A stretch of 64,000 nt of DNA, taken from positions 18,304,197-18,368,196 of the forward strand of contig CM057149.1 in assembly GCA_029964075.1 (NCBI GenBank). Reading direction: 5' to 3'. The position numbers were made by a program, and so were the translations under genes. The notes under the pieces are model-generated. The model was given only the letters and a program-made list of their open reading frames with translations, searched no databases and was not told the DNA's origin. The DNA is from Patiria pectinifera (taxonomy: Eukaryota > Echinodermata > Asteroidea > Valvatida > Asterinidae). Shown in pieces: positions 23,401-32,680 of this stretch (position 1 is its first letter; each line of letters begins with the position of its first letter).

Positions 23401-26400
23401 TTCAATTGGCTGTGATTACTTGAAATAAAAAAGCATGGTGTGGCGGTCGAAATCTCTACCACAGCTCTGAATGAGTGCGTTCGATCGCTTCCCCTGCGCT
23501 TACAGTCGTGCAAGCGCGACAGCGTTCGATTTGGGTAAGTATCCCATAAGGCCATGCAATAAACATGGCTGCCAACGTGACGTCCGGCGGGCGCCTCAGG
23601 CCGTGTCCGAAACGGGCTTTCCAAGTTACGGCTACGTCTATTGTCGGCGCGTCCCCGCGTATTTTTAATGGGCGCGGACCTAGACCTAGCTCTAGACAGT
23701 CGATTCGGATGCAGCCTGTGTCATGTCAAAGTTCAACTTTCCAGCTCTTGCACGAAACTTCACCCGAAACCGTTCGTTTATTTAGCTCCACTGCGCATGT
23801 CTGTCATCACGCGAGGAGCCAGGCTCGAGTAAGCTGGGGGAAGTAATCGAACGTACTCTTGATAAGTTTATACCGCGTTAATAAGTTGCTGTCTTGCAAC
23901 AACCATGAACTATTGGGAAAGGTTGAACATGTGAAAAAAGGTGCTATTTTTAAAATACGCTCAATAATTGTAATCATGTATCAATATCAGATATTGAATA
24001 AGACCAAGCAGACAGTTGATATTTCCATATCATTGTATACCTTCGCAAGTAATATTGGTATCGCACGATTCCCAATCTTCGCTGGTCCCGTCACACGGAG
24101 CCCCTCCAAACTGCGGTGCAGGGCTGGTGCACGTCCGATATCGCGCCCTGTTTCCGACACCACATAATGCAGAGCAATTCTGCCATTCGCCCCACTCACT
24201 CCAGCTTCCGTCCAATACTGCGAATGTATTTGGGGGATGGAGGGGTGTCAGTTGATATATTTTGGTATATACACTGTGATTTCCGGGACTTAACAGAAAT
24301 TCAAATTAGGTTTTGCCCTTCACCGACGTTTAAACACTGTGTACTCAGTGTGTTACCTCCCGAGTGAAAGATGGAAAAAAAATCACTCGGGTGGGACTCG
24401 AACCCACGACCTCCTGCTTTCTAGTGCAGATGTCTTACCACTCGACCACCGAGCTAACGGGATCGATCCAAACAGAAATTGGAGAAAAAAAATATCAATT
24501 CGGTGGGAATCTTGCTCACATAATGGTCTGTCCTCCACGATATTGGAAAAGTCAGGTTGCAGCCCTTATATTAAATTGTACAGACCAGATTATGTGTACA
24601 AAACATAGGTATCGGGAGATTAAGGATGCACCCGGGGACCCTGTATTAAAATTCCCATAGACACCAGCGCTAAATGGTCATACTTCTATAATGCTCAGAA
24701 CTCCCAACATGTCATCTTTCATTTTCTTTTCAATTTTTGGTGGGTTGACCAGTTGACTTTTCGAGAGATTCTCACCCAAAGAAGACGATCCCTATATTTC
24801 TCAAAGCAACAAAGTTGCCGTCTTGAAAAACGTTCCCTCCACAATGTAATAGCGCCACTTTCGAGTCCAATTGCATCCAAAATGCTCATTGCCATATCTC
24901 TTCAATTCCCCAATTATATGACTCTCAGAACTCTAATATGTAATTTTTGAGGGTATAATTTTTATTCATGAGCTCTGCGGATTGCTTTAGGCCTAACAGG
25001 TGTACACCGGCCTTTAAAGCTATAGTCCATCATTTGCAGCTATCCAAAAAAGTAACTGGCGTAATTATTGTTGGAAAACATACTGGTTGAAACCTAAGGG
25101 GACTAAACTCCCTGTGAAATTATTCTTTCTGGCAAGCTCTCATTTTGAAGAAATCAACGAAAGAAGGCATTTCAAACGGTGCTTCTTAAGAAGCACCGTA
25201 GGAAAATTTTAATTAGTTGTTCGTTTTGTTATTCGGCGCAGCGCGCACAAGCATGGGAACGACGCACAGGCGCGCGCGGTTGCTATAATTCGTCGGATCA
25301 GTGCGCGACATCGCGTAAAGCTGCAATTCAAAACAATTCGAAACATGATTTAGCAACTTTTGATTTTAAATTGAGATCCTAGAATGCTGTTTTTCTCGGA
25401 ATATGAAGCTGAAGCTGAGCTGAAACTTCATCTGGTAAGTTGTTCAGTATCCTTCATTAGATTTTGAACACTTTTGTTGCTTCAAACGAACAAAATGCAC
25501 TAATTACAAATGATGGACTACAGCTTTAATGAAACAAACCCGCAGCAAGTCGACACCTCGTTCCCATGGATGCATGATTGTGAATGAACGCGCAAGTAAC
25601 TCATGGAGTCAAGGGTGCCTAAAGGCCTGTAGGATCATTTGCGTTTATCAAATAAGGTAATATAGCGATTTATTATCAAAAAGCTTACTTAGATTAAAGT
25701 TCTGCATGGTACTAAACTCCCTGTGAAATTATTCCGTCTGGCTTGATGTCATAATTTTAGAAGACATCAAGAAATTGTAGGTGATTTCCAACGATCAGTC
25801 AATAGAGTAGACTGATATTTGGGACCACAGAGTGCTACGGACGAAATCGTGTTCCGCGATAAAAAAAAAAAAGGCTGTGCATGGCCTTTCCTTGTTTTCT
25901 CGAAAAGAGTCATGTCCACCGAGCTGAAACTTCAACAGGGTAGGTTTTGAACATTCTTCAACGGATTTTTAGTGGTGGCATTTTGGGGAACGGACAAAAT
26001 GCATGAACAGAAATTGATTCTATATACCTTTAAGGTTTTATTTGTGCTTTTATACTTGTGCAGTCCTTAGGACTCACCTGGACCGCAATCTCGTGTCATC
26101 GAGCTCTCACCAGGACAGCCCGGGTTAGCTTCTGAATCCACGAGGCACGACCGATCCCTGTTTTGAACACCGGAGACTGCGCAGTCGCTCCATTCACTCC
26201 ATGCACTCCAAGTATCTGTTATATATGGGGAAACGAAACAACTATCATCTCATCTCTAATAGGTACAAAACTGTGGGGTGCCAATAATTTCGGTTACGCC
26301 TCTATGTTCCGACACCCCTATGTTCCGACACCCCTATGTTGGCAAATCAACCTATGTTCCCACATCCCTATGATCCAACACCCCTATGTTCCGACACCCC

Positions 26401-29400
26401 GATGTTCCGACACTCCTATGTTCCGACTACTCAACCTATGTTCCGACACCCCTATGTTCCGACACCCCTATGTACCGACTGCACATATTCCTATCCCTAT
26501 CCCTAACCCTAACCCTAACCCTCACCGGGAGTAACACAATCTAATGTGCAGGTTGTCGGAACATAGGGGTGTCGGAACATAAAGGTGTCGGCACATAGGG
26601 TTGTCGGAACATAAAGCAGCCACCATAATTTCACGCGATTAAGACCAACAAAATTGGTTCTGAATGAAGTTTTGGTCTTGAATTAAATTTGGTCCGCAAA
26701 GGAATTTGTTTTGTGGCTCAAAAACTTGGTGTTTTGTTTTTTTGTTTTTTGCACAATATTTTGATATTGTCTTTGAATCCAAAAATGGGTTTTTGGTAGT
26801 AAATATTGTTTTTAACTTTATGCCGCTTTGCCATTCTATACCTGAGCATTGCGTGATCATCGTGAGACAAAAATCTTTGCAAATTTCTGATTTTTCCCAG
26901 TGTTTAACATTTCCCTGGATAAGCATTATAATTATTCAGTTCTTTGGTACCGATGAAGCGGCAGTGTGATTGCGCGAACTTACCCCAGTTAAACTCAGAG
27001 ATGATTGTGTAGTCTGACAGGGATGCCTGAGTGTTTATTAGTTATTTACCCGACTGTATTTATTGTATTTGCAATGAAGCATCCGCACAAAACGCTACAT
27101 CCACCGGATATTGCAAAGTGCATGTCACACCATAAACCTTGCCCTGGTTATAAAGCGATTGAGATATGGGGCGGTTCACAAATACTGCCTATTCAAACAC
27201 GAATCTCGCCCGTCAGTTTAGATATCTGAAGAGACTTGAACTTGTGACAACCAAATTTTCTTCGAACTCCTAGCTCTTCCTTAAACAATTGCTGGTATGG
27301 TGGTTTATTTATATATTTTGCGTCGACAGCTTTATGAAATTAACCCATCATTATAATGAGATATCGCTAGCTGTATCCGGTTTTATATCGGTGGCAGCCC
27401 GATAGTCATGTATGCATTCGGACTATCGAAACTTCGGATTAAAGAACCTTCGGACTATCGGGCGCACCCATCCGACTTGAACCGGCCGATGAGCACAGGC
27501 GAATTCGGTAAAGACGTCAATCATGGGTTATAGTCTCAACCGAACGAGCTCGTCGGTGAATATTTATGCTCGGTTCGGCCTCTAACTTCAACTTTCCTGT
27601 GCGCACGGCAACAGTTTGGGAAGATGATTCGATTCTGTTTCTTTACACGCACTCAAAACAAATCCCCCAGCTCTGTCAAAAAAAAATTATCATACAAATT
27701 CCTCAAAAATAATGCCAAACACACCCCCCCCCTGCTGTGAGTGTGACACCCAAAAAAATTATACTGATATAATGTCCGCCTGTTCAAAATACGGTACACC
27801 ATTCTATAATCTACTGTTAATAATCGTCGAATTTAAACAGCGCCCCTATTGAAATATGGTACCACCACCCCCCCCCCAGTTTTTTGATTTTACGGCCAGT
27901 GCCCGGAAAAAAAAACTGTGTGTATTTCATTTTTTTTTTTTGAAACCCCCTGTCAAAATTCCTGGATCCGTCCCTCCCAGTTTATTTATTTGCTATAAAT
28001 AATATTGTTTAGTACAAAGTATAAAGCACTTGGAAAAGTTGGAATTAATACGCCATGTCGCGCTTTTAATGAAAAATTCCCTAGGGGAGTTCGTCAAACT
28101 TTTCCAGCGGTTAGTCAGTTAGGGTTGGTTTAGTTCATTCGCAAACTGAAGACCTGTCCTTGAACTACTAGAGAAGGTTGATTCTTTGCCAACAGCTTCC
28201 GAAATAGTCTAAATACCACCGTTTCAGAATGGTCATGTCAGATTTGCTTGGCGTGAGAACTATACCAAGCACTTGGGAAACGGAACTCCCGCTGTACTAA
28301 TTCCGGAATTCATGAGGAGATTTTGTAGGGTTTAAAATGCATGTGTATTTTCTGGGTAGGTATAGCACACGTGTGTGGTGGGGTTTATCTATGATGTAAA
28401 ATAGAGTTGCAATATGAAACGCTCGTCCTTAAATGTTTTACCCAATGGTGTCCAATATATTCATTGATACAAACGGCGTGTGTGTTGTGATTGTAGACAT
28501 TTTTTATTCATAAATGGCCGCAGAAAGACAGTTGTCACGTTTGTGTCGCCAGTGTTTTTTTTTTGGGGGGGGGTCTTCTTCCCTTAAAGTTGCATACCCC
28601 CTGCTCTTCAAAATGGATTTTAACTAACAAAGTTTCAATGTTTAAGTTTTGTTCTCACGAAAAAACTACTTTATTCCGATTTTGGGCGTCTGCAACCCTC
28701 TCAAAATAGGGCTTTCATTTTGCGCACAATAAACCCGCCCTACGAGAGCCGAAATTGTTGTTTTGCAGCCAATCATGAGTACGTTCGATTAATTCCCTGG
28801 TGCTAACTCGTGCAAGCGCGACAGCGTTCGATTTACCTCTCACGTGACTTCTCGCGCTTACTCGAGCCTGGCCCAAGTAACCGACTCGCCTAGCCGGTTA
28901 CTTGGGTAAGTATCCCATTAGGTAGCAGACCATTAAGTCGGTCCGAAAATGCCTACGCCGGCCAAATCACGATTTGCATGCCCTCAAAATCTTCAGTATT
29001 TGAGCATGCTGTGGGCCATGAACTTGAGGGTTTGTAACAAATATGGGTGGCAGCCGTGCACAGGACTGTGAGCTTGTAGTTCCGTTCAATTTGGATGAAA
29101 TTGGGGCCCTTAAAGCGCTCTATTTTGCAATGGAGTGTAGGCATCGTTTTTCAAAATGGCGATGGGCTAGCTTCAGGACTATTTTCAGGGGTGATCATCT
29201 TCGGATGGAAATTTCTCCCAAAGTCATCAGTTGACCCCCGAAAATTAAAAAGAAAATGAAAGATGATGAAATAAGCTGATGTGTGTCTCGAACACCTTGG
29301 AGAGTTGTGAGTATTTTTCCCGAATTTCTGAAGTGGGAGCATTTACCATTGGGGTCTATGGACGTTTATTTACTGGTCTGTAACCATAAGGCCATGCAAT

Positions 29401-31684
29401 AAACATGGCTGCCAACGTGACGTCCGGCGGGCGCCTCGGGCCATGCTCAGGCCGTGTCCGAAACAGGCTTCCAGAGCTACGGCTACGGGTCCATGGTCAG
29501 CGCGTCCCCGCGTATATACCTAGACCTAGCTCTAGACAGTTGATTCAGATGCAGGTGTGTCGTGTCAAAGTTCAACTTTCCAGCTCTTGCACGAAACTTT
29601 ACCCGAAACCGTTCATTTAGTTAGCTCCACTGCGCATGTCTGTCATCACGTGAGGAGCCAGGCGCGAGTTAGCTGGGGGAAGTAATCGAACGCACTCAAC
29701 TCGAGTTTTTGGGAAGAGGTTAGTCACTAACTGAACGTCGGTGGGTTTGTTTTCGTTAATGTCTCATTCAAAGGTGAGGTTTTTTTCGAGATGAAACGAA
29801 TTAGGCCTAAGCTTTTGTAGACAGGTCCGAAGACATAGCTGTACATCTACGGAGGCCCTCACCATGGCAAAAGCATTGTGCTTCTGTTGTGCTAGTGCAA
29901 ATAACTGCATGCCCCGTGACGAATTAATCTGAACAATAGCTGGCTCAGTGCCAAATGAGTGTGCACGTGACAATGTACAACATTCACCAACCACGAAATA
30001 AATTCATACATTTCAAGTAATGACACGAAGGAAAGCGGGAAAATTTTAATTCCTCCTTGCCTTCCACCCAGTACCTACCCACGTTCGACATAGTGACTTC
30101 AATTGTGAAAATCGCAAGCCTATCCGGGAAGCCTTGCTTGTGGTGAGGTTAAACGGAAGGCAACTTTCTTCCGTCACCGATGTTGAAAAATATAACCTTT
30201 TGACCGCTCGACGAAACATGTTGGTATGCAAACGAAAACATGTGGATTTGATTACATTCTCTATGCGCCAAACATACCATTTTTGATATCATGTTTGATA
30301 TCCAGTAATGGCAGGACGGAGTGGGGAGTGTAGCCTAGTGATTAGGGTTCTTGATTCTTGATCAGTGGGTCAGGGGTTCGAATCCAGCTGATGCACGGCC
30401 ATATCGGGGTAGTGTAGCCTAGTGGTTAGTGTTTGTGACTCATGATCAGAGGGTCAGGGGTTAGAATCCAGCTGCTGGTCATATGTTGTGTCCTTGGGCA
30501 AGCCACTTCATCCACACTTGCCTCTCTCCACCCAGGAATACAAACGGGTACCGGCATTAGCTGGGGAGTAACCTGCGATGGACTAGCATCCCATCTAGGG
30601 AGATTCTCAGTCGTTTCATGTTACTGAAACTGGAGATAAACGCCGGCCTGATGGGCCACATTGGCTCATGACAGACTTGACTTTACTTTACTTTACTTAC
30701 GGGACCCAGCTCTGTTGATCCGCCACAATATGAGTCTTTATATACATACATGTACAGGGTGCATAAAAAAAAGTAATCCAAAAATAATTGGCTAATAGCT
30801 TGTGAAAGAATAATATAGCTTGAATAAAGAATAGTAGATTTCCATTTATACATTATTTGCATCTCTGTTGTCTCAGAATGGCTGAGCATCAATAGGGCTC
30901 GAGTACCCGACCGCATAGGTCACCAGGAACCGGTTCCAGATTATGGGATCGGGTATACCCGTAATTAAGTTTACATATTTACTTAGTACCTTCTCAGACA
31001 AAGGAAAAGAAGGGTTTTGTGCACCGTTTGGGGGGAGTTTTCAAAATGAAATCCAGGCTGAGGCTACATGGATAATCAAAAAAGATTTCACGTTTATGTG
31101 CATTTTAAAGTTGCTAATCCTTTCACTCACATATTCACACTTGTATCTTGCTGCACTGGTGCACACATTTCAATCTGAACAACACTATTCCTGTGATTAA
31201 AAATTGGCGGGTTGGGTTTCTTTCACGGCACCCGTGTTTTACTTCAATAGGGTACCCGGTTCCTGTACTACCCAGAAATGCAAATCACCCCTTGCACCAA
31301 TAGGCCTAAACCAATTAAGTCGAATAGCATAATCTTTCACCACAAAATATACATGCAATCAAAGTACTTAAAAACTCCATTTTCTCTAGAATTTGTCACA
31401 AACTTCTTCTATAAATTTCTCCATAGTGTCTGAAACGAGCCCCTCGGCATCTTTCACCTGATTATAATTTATTGTATCCATTCCCAACCCAAAATGTTGC
31501 GCCAAAATGGTGCAACCCAAAATGTTCCGACCTCAATATTACTATTAACTATAACCCTCTGCGCTAAAATCATGCGTACTACAAGCTTACCTGCTGTAAC
31601 CAAGCGTCCTGAGGTGCTGAAAATAACAAGGAACACGAAGACAGATGGCAGCTTTCTCAAGAATGCTCCTCGTAAGAAGTCCAT
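11287..31684 (-). CDS. properdin-like/TSP1 gene B (signal peptide plus at least four TSP1 modules), incomplete
   Basis: Minus-strand exons at 31684-31591 (signal peptide), 26215-26078, 24217-24041, 23374-23195 and 11460-11287 all use phase-1 introns and splice in frame. The product would be a secreted string of TSP1 modules like its neighbours on the plus strand. I could not find a TB-like exon between the signal exon and the first TSP1 exon, nor a terminal exon left of 11287, so membership of the properdin-like group rests on module similarity, exon phase and location. The 11.7-kb intron between the last two exons contains the ISL2EU transposon; other introns hold MITEs, a tRNA-like unit and a minisatellite. 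The signal exon could belong to a different minus-strand gene. Confidence 0.6.
11628..11705. repeat. SINE-like tail fragment (TAATAA)n / TATAGCGC..GGCGCTTCACA
   Basis: An imperfect TAATAATA tract is followed by TTGTATAGCGCCAAA and the complementary GGCGCTTCACAGA. The same arrangement occurs at 62993-63060, marking a dispersed family. Confidence 0.5.
11710..13640. other. intronic sequence of gene B, nothing recognised
   Basis: It is AT-rich with homopolymer A and T tracts (12980-13080). A short repeated phrase, AATAATCTACAGTAAA and variants, recurs three times at 13445-13535. I see no gene here. Confidence 0.5.
13649..13770. mobile_element. small foldback element
   Basis: Arms of about 38 bp, CACGAAGGCCCCCTTCAATGG and its near-perfect inverse CCATTGAAGGGGGCCTCGTG, enclose a short loop (122 bp in all). 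Folded, it would form a hairpin. It looks like a tiny MITE. Confidence 0.55.
13988..14226. mobile_element. MITE with GGGCCCAATTT termini
   Basis: The ends GGGCCCAATTTCTTGGC and GGCCATAAAATTGGGCCC are inverted repeats bounding 239 bp. The interior repeats TTAGCAAG-type motifs in both orientations. The type is common in marine invertebrate genomes. Confidence 0.6.
14755..17706 (+). CDS. THAP domain-DDE transposase of ISL2EU element
   Basis: Three exons (14755-14962, 15477-15669, 16644-17706) splice with phases 1 and 2 into one open frame of 487 residues. Exon 1 is a THAP zinc-finger domain: C-C-C-C-N at residues 5-9, [11 protein letters not shown], the W of QAWICAVR, and ICSRHF at the end, giving the C2CH ligands. 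Exon 2 is a basic linker ([12 protein letters not shown]). Exon 3 has a coiled-coil-like stretch, a helix-turn-helix ([19 protein letters not shown]) and a DDE_Tnp_4 core, with the first Asp in IIDCFE, the second in ILADRGF and the Glu in [10 protein letters not shown]. It would bind element ends and cut DNA in the nucleus. No stop interrupts it, so it may be recently active or domesticated. An in-frame ATG at 14596 would add 53 residues; 14755 is preferred because the THAP fold starts there. The exon 3 acceptor may be 3 nt further (CAGCAG). Confidence 0.85.
17708..18129 (+). other. unassigned coding-like stretch after the transposase
   Basis: Directly after the transposase stop an open frame runs to 17959 ([18 protein letters not shown] at its start). 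In a frame shifted by one a second runs on to a TAA at 18127-18129 ([20 protein letters not shown]). Composition looks protein-coding, but I recognise no family. The minus strand is also open at 17877-17695. It could be a decayed third gene of the transposon or the far end of its second gene. Confidence 0.3.
18350..18640. repeat. scrambled duplicate fragments of both ISL2EU genes
   Basis: 18350-18440 matches 21005-21115 (AAAATGCATGC and AAGTGGCTGTTGATG shared), which is part of the YqaJ gene. 18549-18640 matches transposase positions 17470-17570 (CCATTC(T/C)TGCATTCAC shared). Both are in the same orientation as their sources, suggesting an internal rearrangement or remains of a second copy. 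Confidence 0.55.
18755..19123. mobile_element. PIF/Harbinger-like MITE, copy 1
   Basis: Termini of about 25 bp: GGCAAAAAAAAGTCTCCGG at the left and CCGGAGACTTTCATTTTTT then GGCC at the right. It is about 370 bp and closely related to copies at 48636 and 57955, all with an internal GTGCAGCAGCAG(G/A)ATTCCAG. It is nested inside the ISL2EU element. Confidence 0.8.
20196..22766 (-). pseudogene. SWIM zinc finger/YqaJ-like exonuclease gene of ISL2EU element (decayed)
   Basis: Reading from an ATG at 22766 on the minus strand, an N-terminal part ([27 protein letters not shown]) shifts frame near 22550. It then continues to AHCMCMAG, the start of a SWIM-type C-x-C...C-x-H finger, followed by a GTAAGA donor. 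A later exon near 21315-21200 gives [15 protein letters not shown], the CxH half. Further down, [17 protein letters not shown], then [26 protein letters not shown] and [13 protein letters not shown] with [14 protein letters not shown] are the YqaJ nuclease motifs (catalytic Asp, E-x-K and Gln). At least three frameshifts or stops are seen, at about 22550, 21200 and 20500. A MITE at 21999-22187 lies in its first intron. YqaJ-type nucleases act on DNA ends; the role in transposition is not known to me. Confidence 0.8.
21999..22187. mobile_element. MITE with GTTGCAAC termini, copy 1
   Basis: GTTGCAACCTGACGC at the left and the exact inverse GCGTCAGGTTGCAAC at the right bound 189 bp. The interior shares CTGGGACTGAGAAACA and CATAGACTTTGTACACA with the copy at 55177-55379. 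It is inserted in the YqaJ gene of the transposon. Confidence 0.85.
23195..23374 (-). CDS. exon: TSP1 module of gene B
   Basis: The acceptor (minus) is TTTTTTAAAG and the donor GCAG|GTGATT; 180 nt, phase 1-1. It encodes [37 protein letters not shown] and CDTNVTCLA. It is closely similar to the next module upstream (24217-24041), pointing to a recent module duplication. CSIFCS has lost the O-fucosylation Ser/Thr. Confidence 0.88.
23473..23858. mobile_element. MITE with GAGTGCGTTCGAT termini, copy A
   Basis: The ends GAGTGCGTTCGATCGCTTCCCC and GGGGGAAGTAATCGAACGTACTC are inverted. The interior, including AAACATGGCTGCCAACGTGA, is shared with 28777-29697. Confidence 0.65.
24041..24217 (-). CDS. 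exon: TSP1 module of gene B
   Basis: The acceptor (minus) is ATTCGCAG and the donor GAAG|GTATAC; 177 nt, phase 1-1. It encodes [38 protein letters not shown] and CDTNITCE. It shares [16 protein letters not shown] and GTSEDW with its neighbour at 23374-23195. Confidence 0.88.
24375..24462 (-). repeat. tRNA-like sequence with pol III terminator
   Basis: The minus strand reads TAGCTCGGTGGTCGAGTGG (A-box-like), CACTAGAAAG (Ser-AGA-like anticodon loop) and GGGTTCGAGTCCC (B box), then ends in T8. The acceptor and anticodon stems pair poorly, so this looks like a tRNA pseudogene or SINE head and not a working tRNA. Confidence 0.55.
25014..25529. mobile_element. MITE with AAAGCTATAGTCCATCATTTG-type ends, copy A
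   Basis: The left end CTATAGTCCATCATTTG and the inverted right end CAAATGATGGACTACAG bound about 515 bp. It is matched along its length by 41485-42007, and its 3' part by 37270-37354 (TTGCTTCAAACGAACAAAATG shared). Confidence 0.75.
25680..26040. repeat. diverged relative of the adjacent MITE
   Basis: It shares GGTACTAAACTCCCTGTGAAATTATT-type and CGAGCTGAAACTTCA phrases with 25014-25529 in the same order but lacks the intact ends. It is an older copy of that family next to the newer one. Confidence 0.5.
26078..26215 (-). CDS. exon: short TSP1-like module of gene B (first found)
   Basis: The acceptor (minus) is TATAACAG and the donor CCAG|GTGAGT; 138 nt, phase 1-1. It encodes [36 protein letters not shown] and RDCGP. 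It is shorter than the other modules (46 residues) and lacks the CSxTCG turn and one cysteine, so it is a divergent TSP1 module. Confidence 0.75.
26290..26620. repeat. 16-bp minisatellite in both orientations around a CCCTAA tract
   Basis: About nine units of ACACCCCTATGTTCCG and variants (26296-26480) lead to CCTATCCCTAACCCTAACCC. About four units of the inverse, GTCGGAACATAGGGGT, then follow (26551-26610). The array is flanked by GTG...CCAATAATTTC and CACCATAATTTCACG, possible short inverted ends. Confidence 0.8.
26640..28770. other. intronic/repeat-poor stretch, nothing recognised
   Basis: No exon with TB or TSP1 cysteine spacing was seen on the minus strand, where gene B would be expected to have one. 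At 27400-27470 GACTATCG occurs in both orientations. Homopolymer C and A runs lie at 27725-27955. Confidence 0.4.
28777..29697. mobile_element. MITE with GAGTACGTTCGAT termini, copy B, with nested insertion
   Basis: The ends match copy A (23473-23858). At the point where copy A reads TATCCCATAAGGCC, this copy is interrupted by 28921-29395, which itself has inverted ends GGTAGCAGACCA and TGGTCTGTAACC flanked by ATTA/ATAA. It is a second, younger MITE nested inside. Confidence 0.65.
30318..30699 (+). repeat. tRNA-derived SINE with duplicated head
   Basis: TAGCCTAGTGATTAG ... GGGTTCGAATCC (A and B boxes) is followed by a second head, TAGCCTAGTGGTTAG ... GGGTTAGAATCC. The body follows with TGTCCTTGGGCAAGCCACTT, and the tail is (ACTTT)n. 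The order is typical of tRNA-derived SINEs with a shared core. Confidence 0.75.
30890..31275. repeat. fragment related to the hAT-like element at 56594-58379
   Basis: It contains GAGTACCCGACC, CAGGAACCGG, GATTATGGGATCGGGTA and GGGTACCCGGTTCCTG. These phrases recur, partly inverted, at 57240-57300, 57905-57935 and 58340-58360. Confidence 0.4.
31591..31684 (-). CDS. exon: signal peptide, probable first coding exon of gene B
   Basis: The minus-strand ATG at 31684 opens [20 protein letters not shown] and continues hydrophobic to GRLVTAG, ending at a strong donor G|GTAAGC in phase 1, the phase used by every TSP1 exon here. The 94-nt length and layout match the signal exon of gene C (38997-39060). 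It is linked to gene B by orientation and phase only. Confidence 0.6.
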
Positions 31685-32680
31685 GGTGTGTTAGCGCGCG
31701 TCCTGCTCGAAGTGTTGCCCTGCTTGACAGATCGTCACGTTTGTTGGCCGTTCGCTTAGGCCTGGGCAGTTTGCCAGTTTGCGGTACAACAACTAGGAAC
31801 GGGACGTGGTTTTTGGTACTAGTTGAAAGCTTGTATAAAGGGAGGCTCGAACCATGAATGGAATAAATCTGGCGATATCTCTCACTGTCGATTCTGAGTA
31901 TTGGTAGAAAGTGACACAGCTTTTTACACCACAGGGAAGTTCCGTTGCGGTTCAAAACACAGGCAGAAAACTGAGTACTGGCGCATTCACTGTCCAAGTG
32001 TCAAAACTGAAGAAAGACAGTTGTACTGAAAGAGTTTCCAATGTAGGCCTAGACCTACGACGTCAACACGTTTGGGGGTCAGTCGGTTCTGTTGTGTCAA
32101 TTTATGTCTTTACGTGACTTATGATGACCATGACACTGGATGCCACTTCCTAACGTCATCCCACCCACCAATTGACGTACTTGGCTGACATTCCAGCGAA
32201 TTTTTCCAAACCTCGGTATGGGCCCGGTTTCGGATTCAGTTCGGCTCCAGAGGAGTTGAAATGTTCAAACCATAGAGCTATATTAAATTACTGGAGCGCT
32301 AACTCGATGTACAAAGTAATGCCTGGTGGGTGCATATAACCTATGGAAAACTCAAAATTTTGTACGGCTTTTGTACGGCTATTTGCATATATATGCGTTT
32401 GTATTCCATACCGATGCGTCATCGAAGCCGATACGCCCAAAACCAAACCATACGATCAGCAAATGAGCGTTTCATTTTGCTCTACGCAAACAGCGCAGCG
32501 TGTGCGCGTCCCTCCGCTGCAGATGCTTTTCGCCGTGACGTTTTTTGAGCCGTCATGACGCGCTTAAGTTGTTTGCGTATCTTCTACTTGCGCGTTGTGG
32601 AACTCGAGAACCACAGCTACGCTATTTGCCCACCAGTATACTTTGAGATGGGATTACAATATGCGGACTTGGGTAAGTAA

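Noticed and set aside
22986-23624. 212-codon minus-strand frame
   Set aside because: Only the part at 23195-23374 is real (a TSP1 exon); the rest is read-through into introns and a MITE.
26290-26620. CRISPR-like or chromosome-end interpretation of the repeats
   Set aside because: There are no spacers of even length, the units vary and invert, and host sequence continues on both sides. The CCCTAA tract is interstitial.
29764-29994. Minus-strand frame with an ECC motif as a possible TB exon of gene B
   Set aside because: The other four cysteines and the GKC and GW positions are absent.
30318-30500. Two tRNA genes
   Set aside because: A and B boxes are present, but the cloverleaf fails and a SINE body and tail follow.
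31587-31997. 136-codon minus-strand frame overlapping the signal exon
   Set aside because: The other frame at the same place has a signal peptide and a phase-matched donor; this one has neither.
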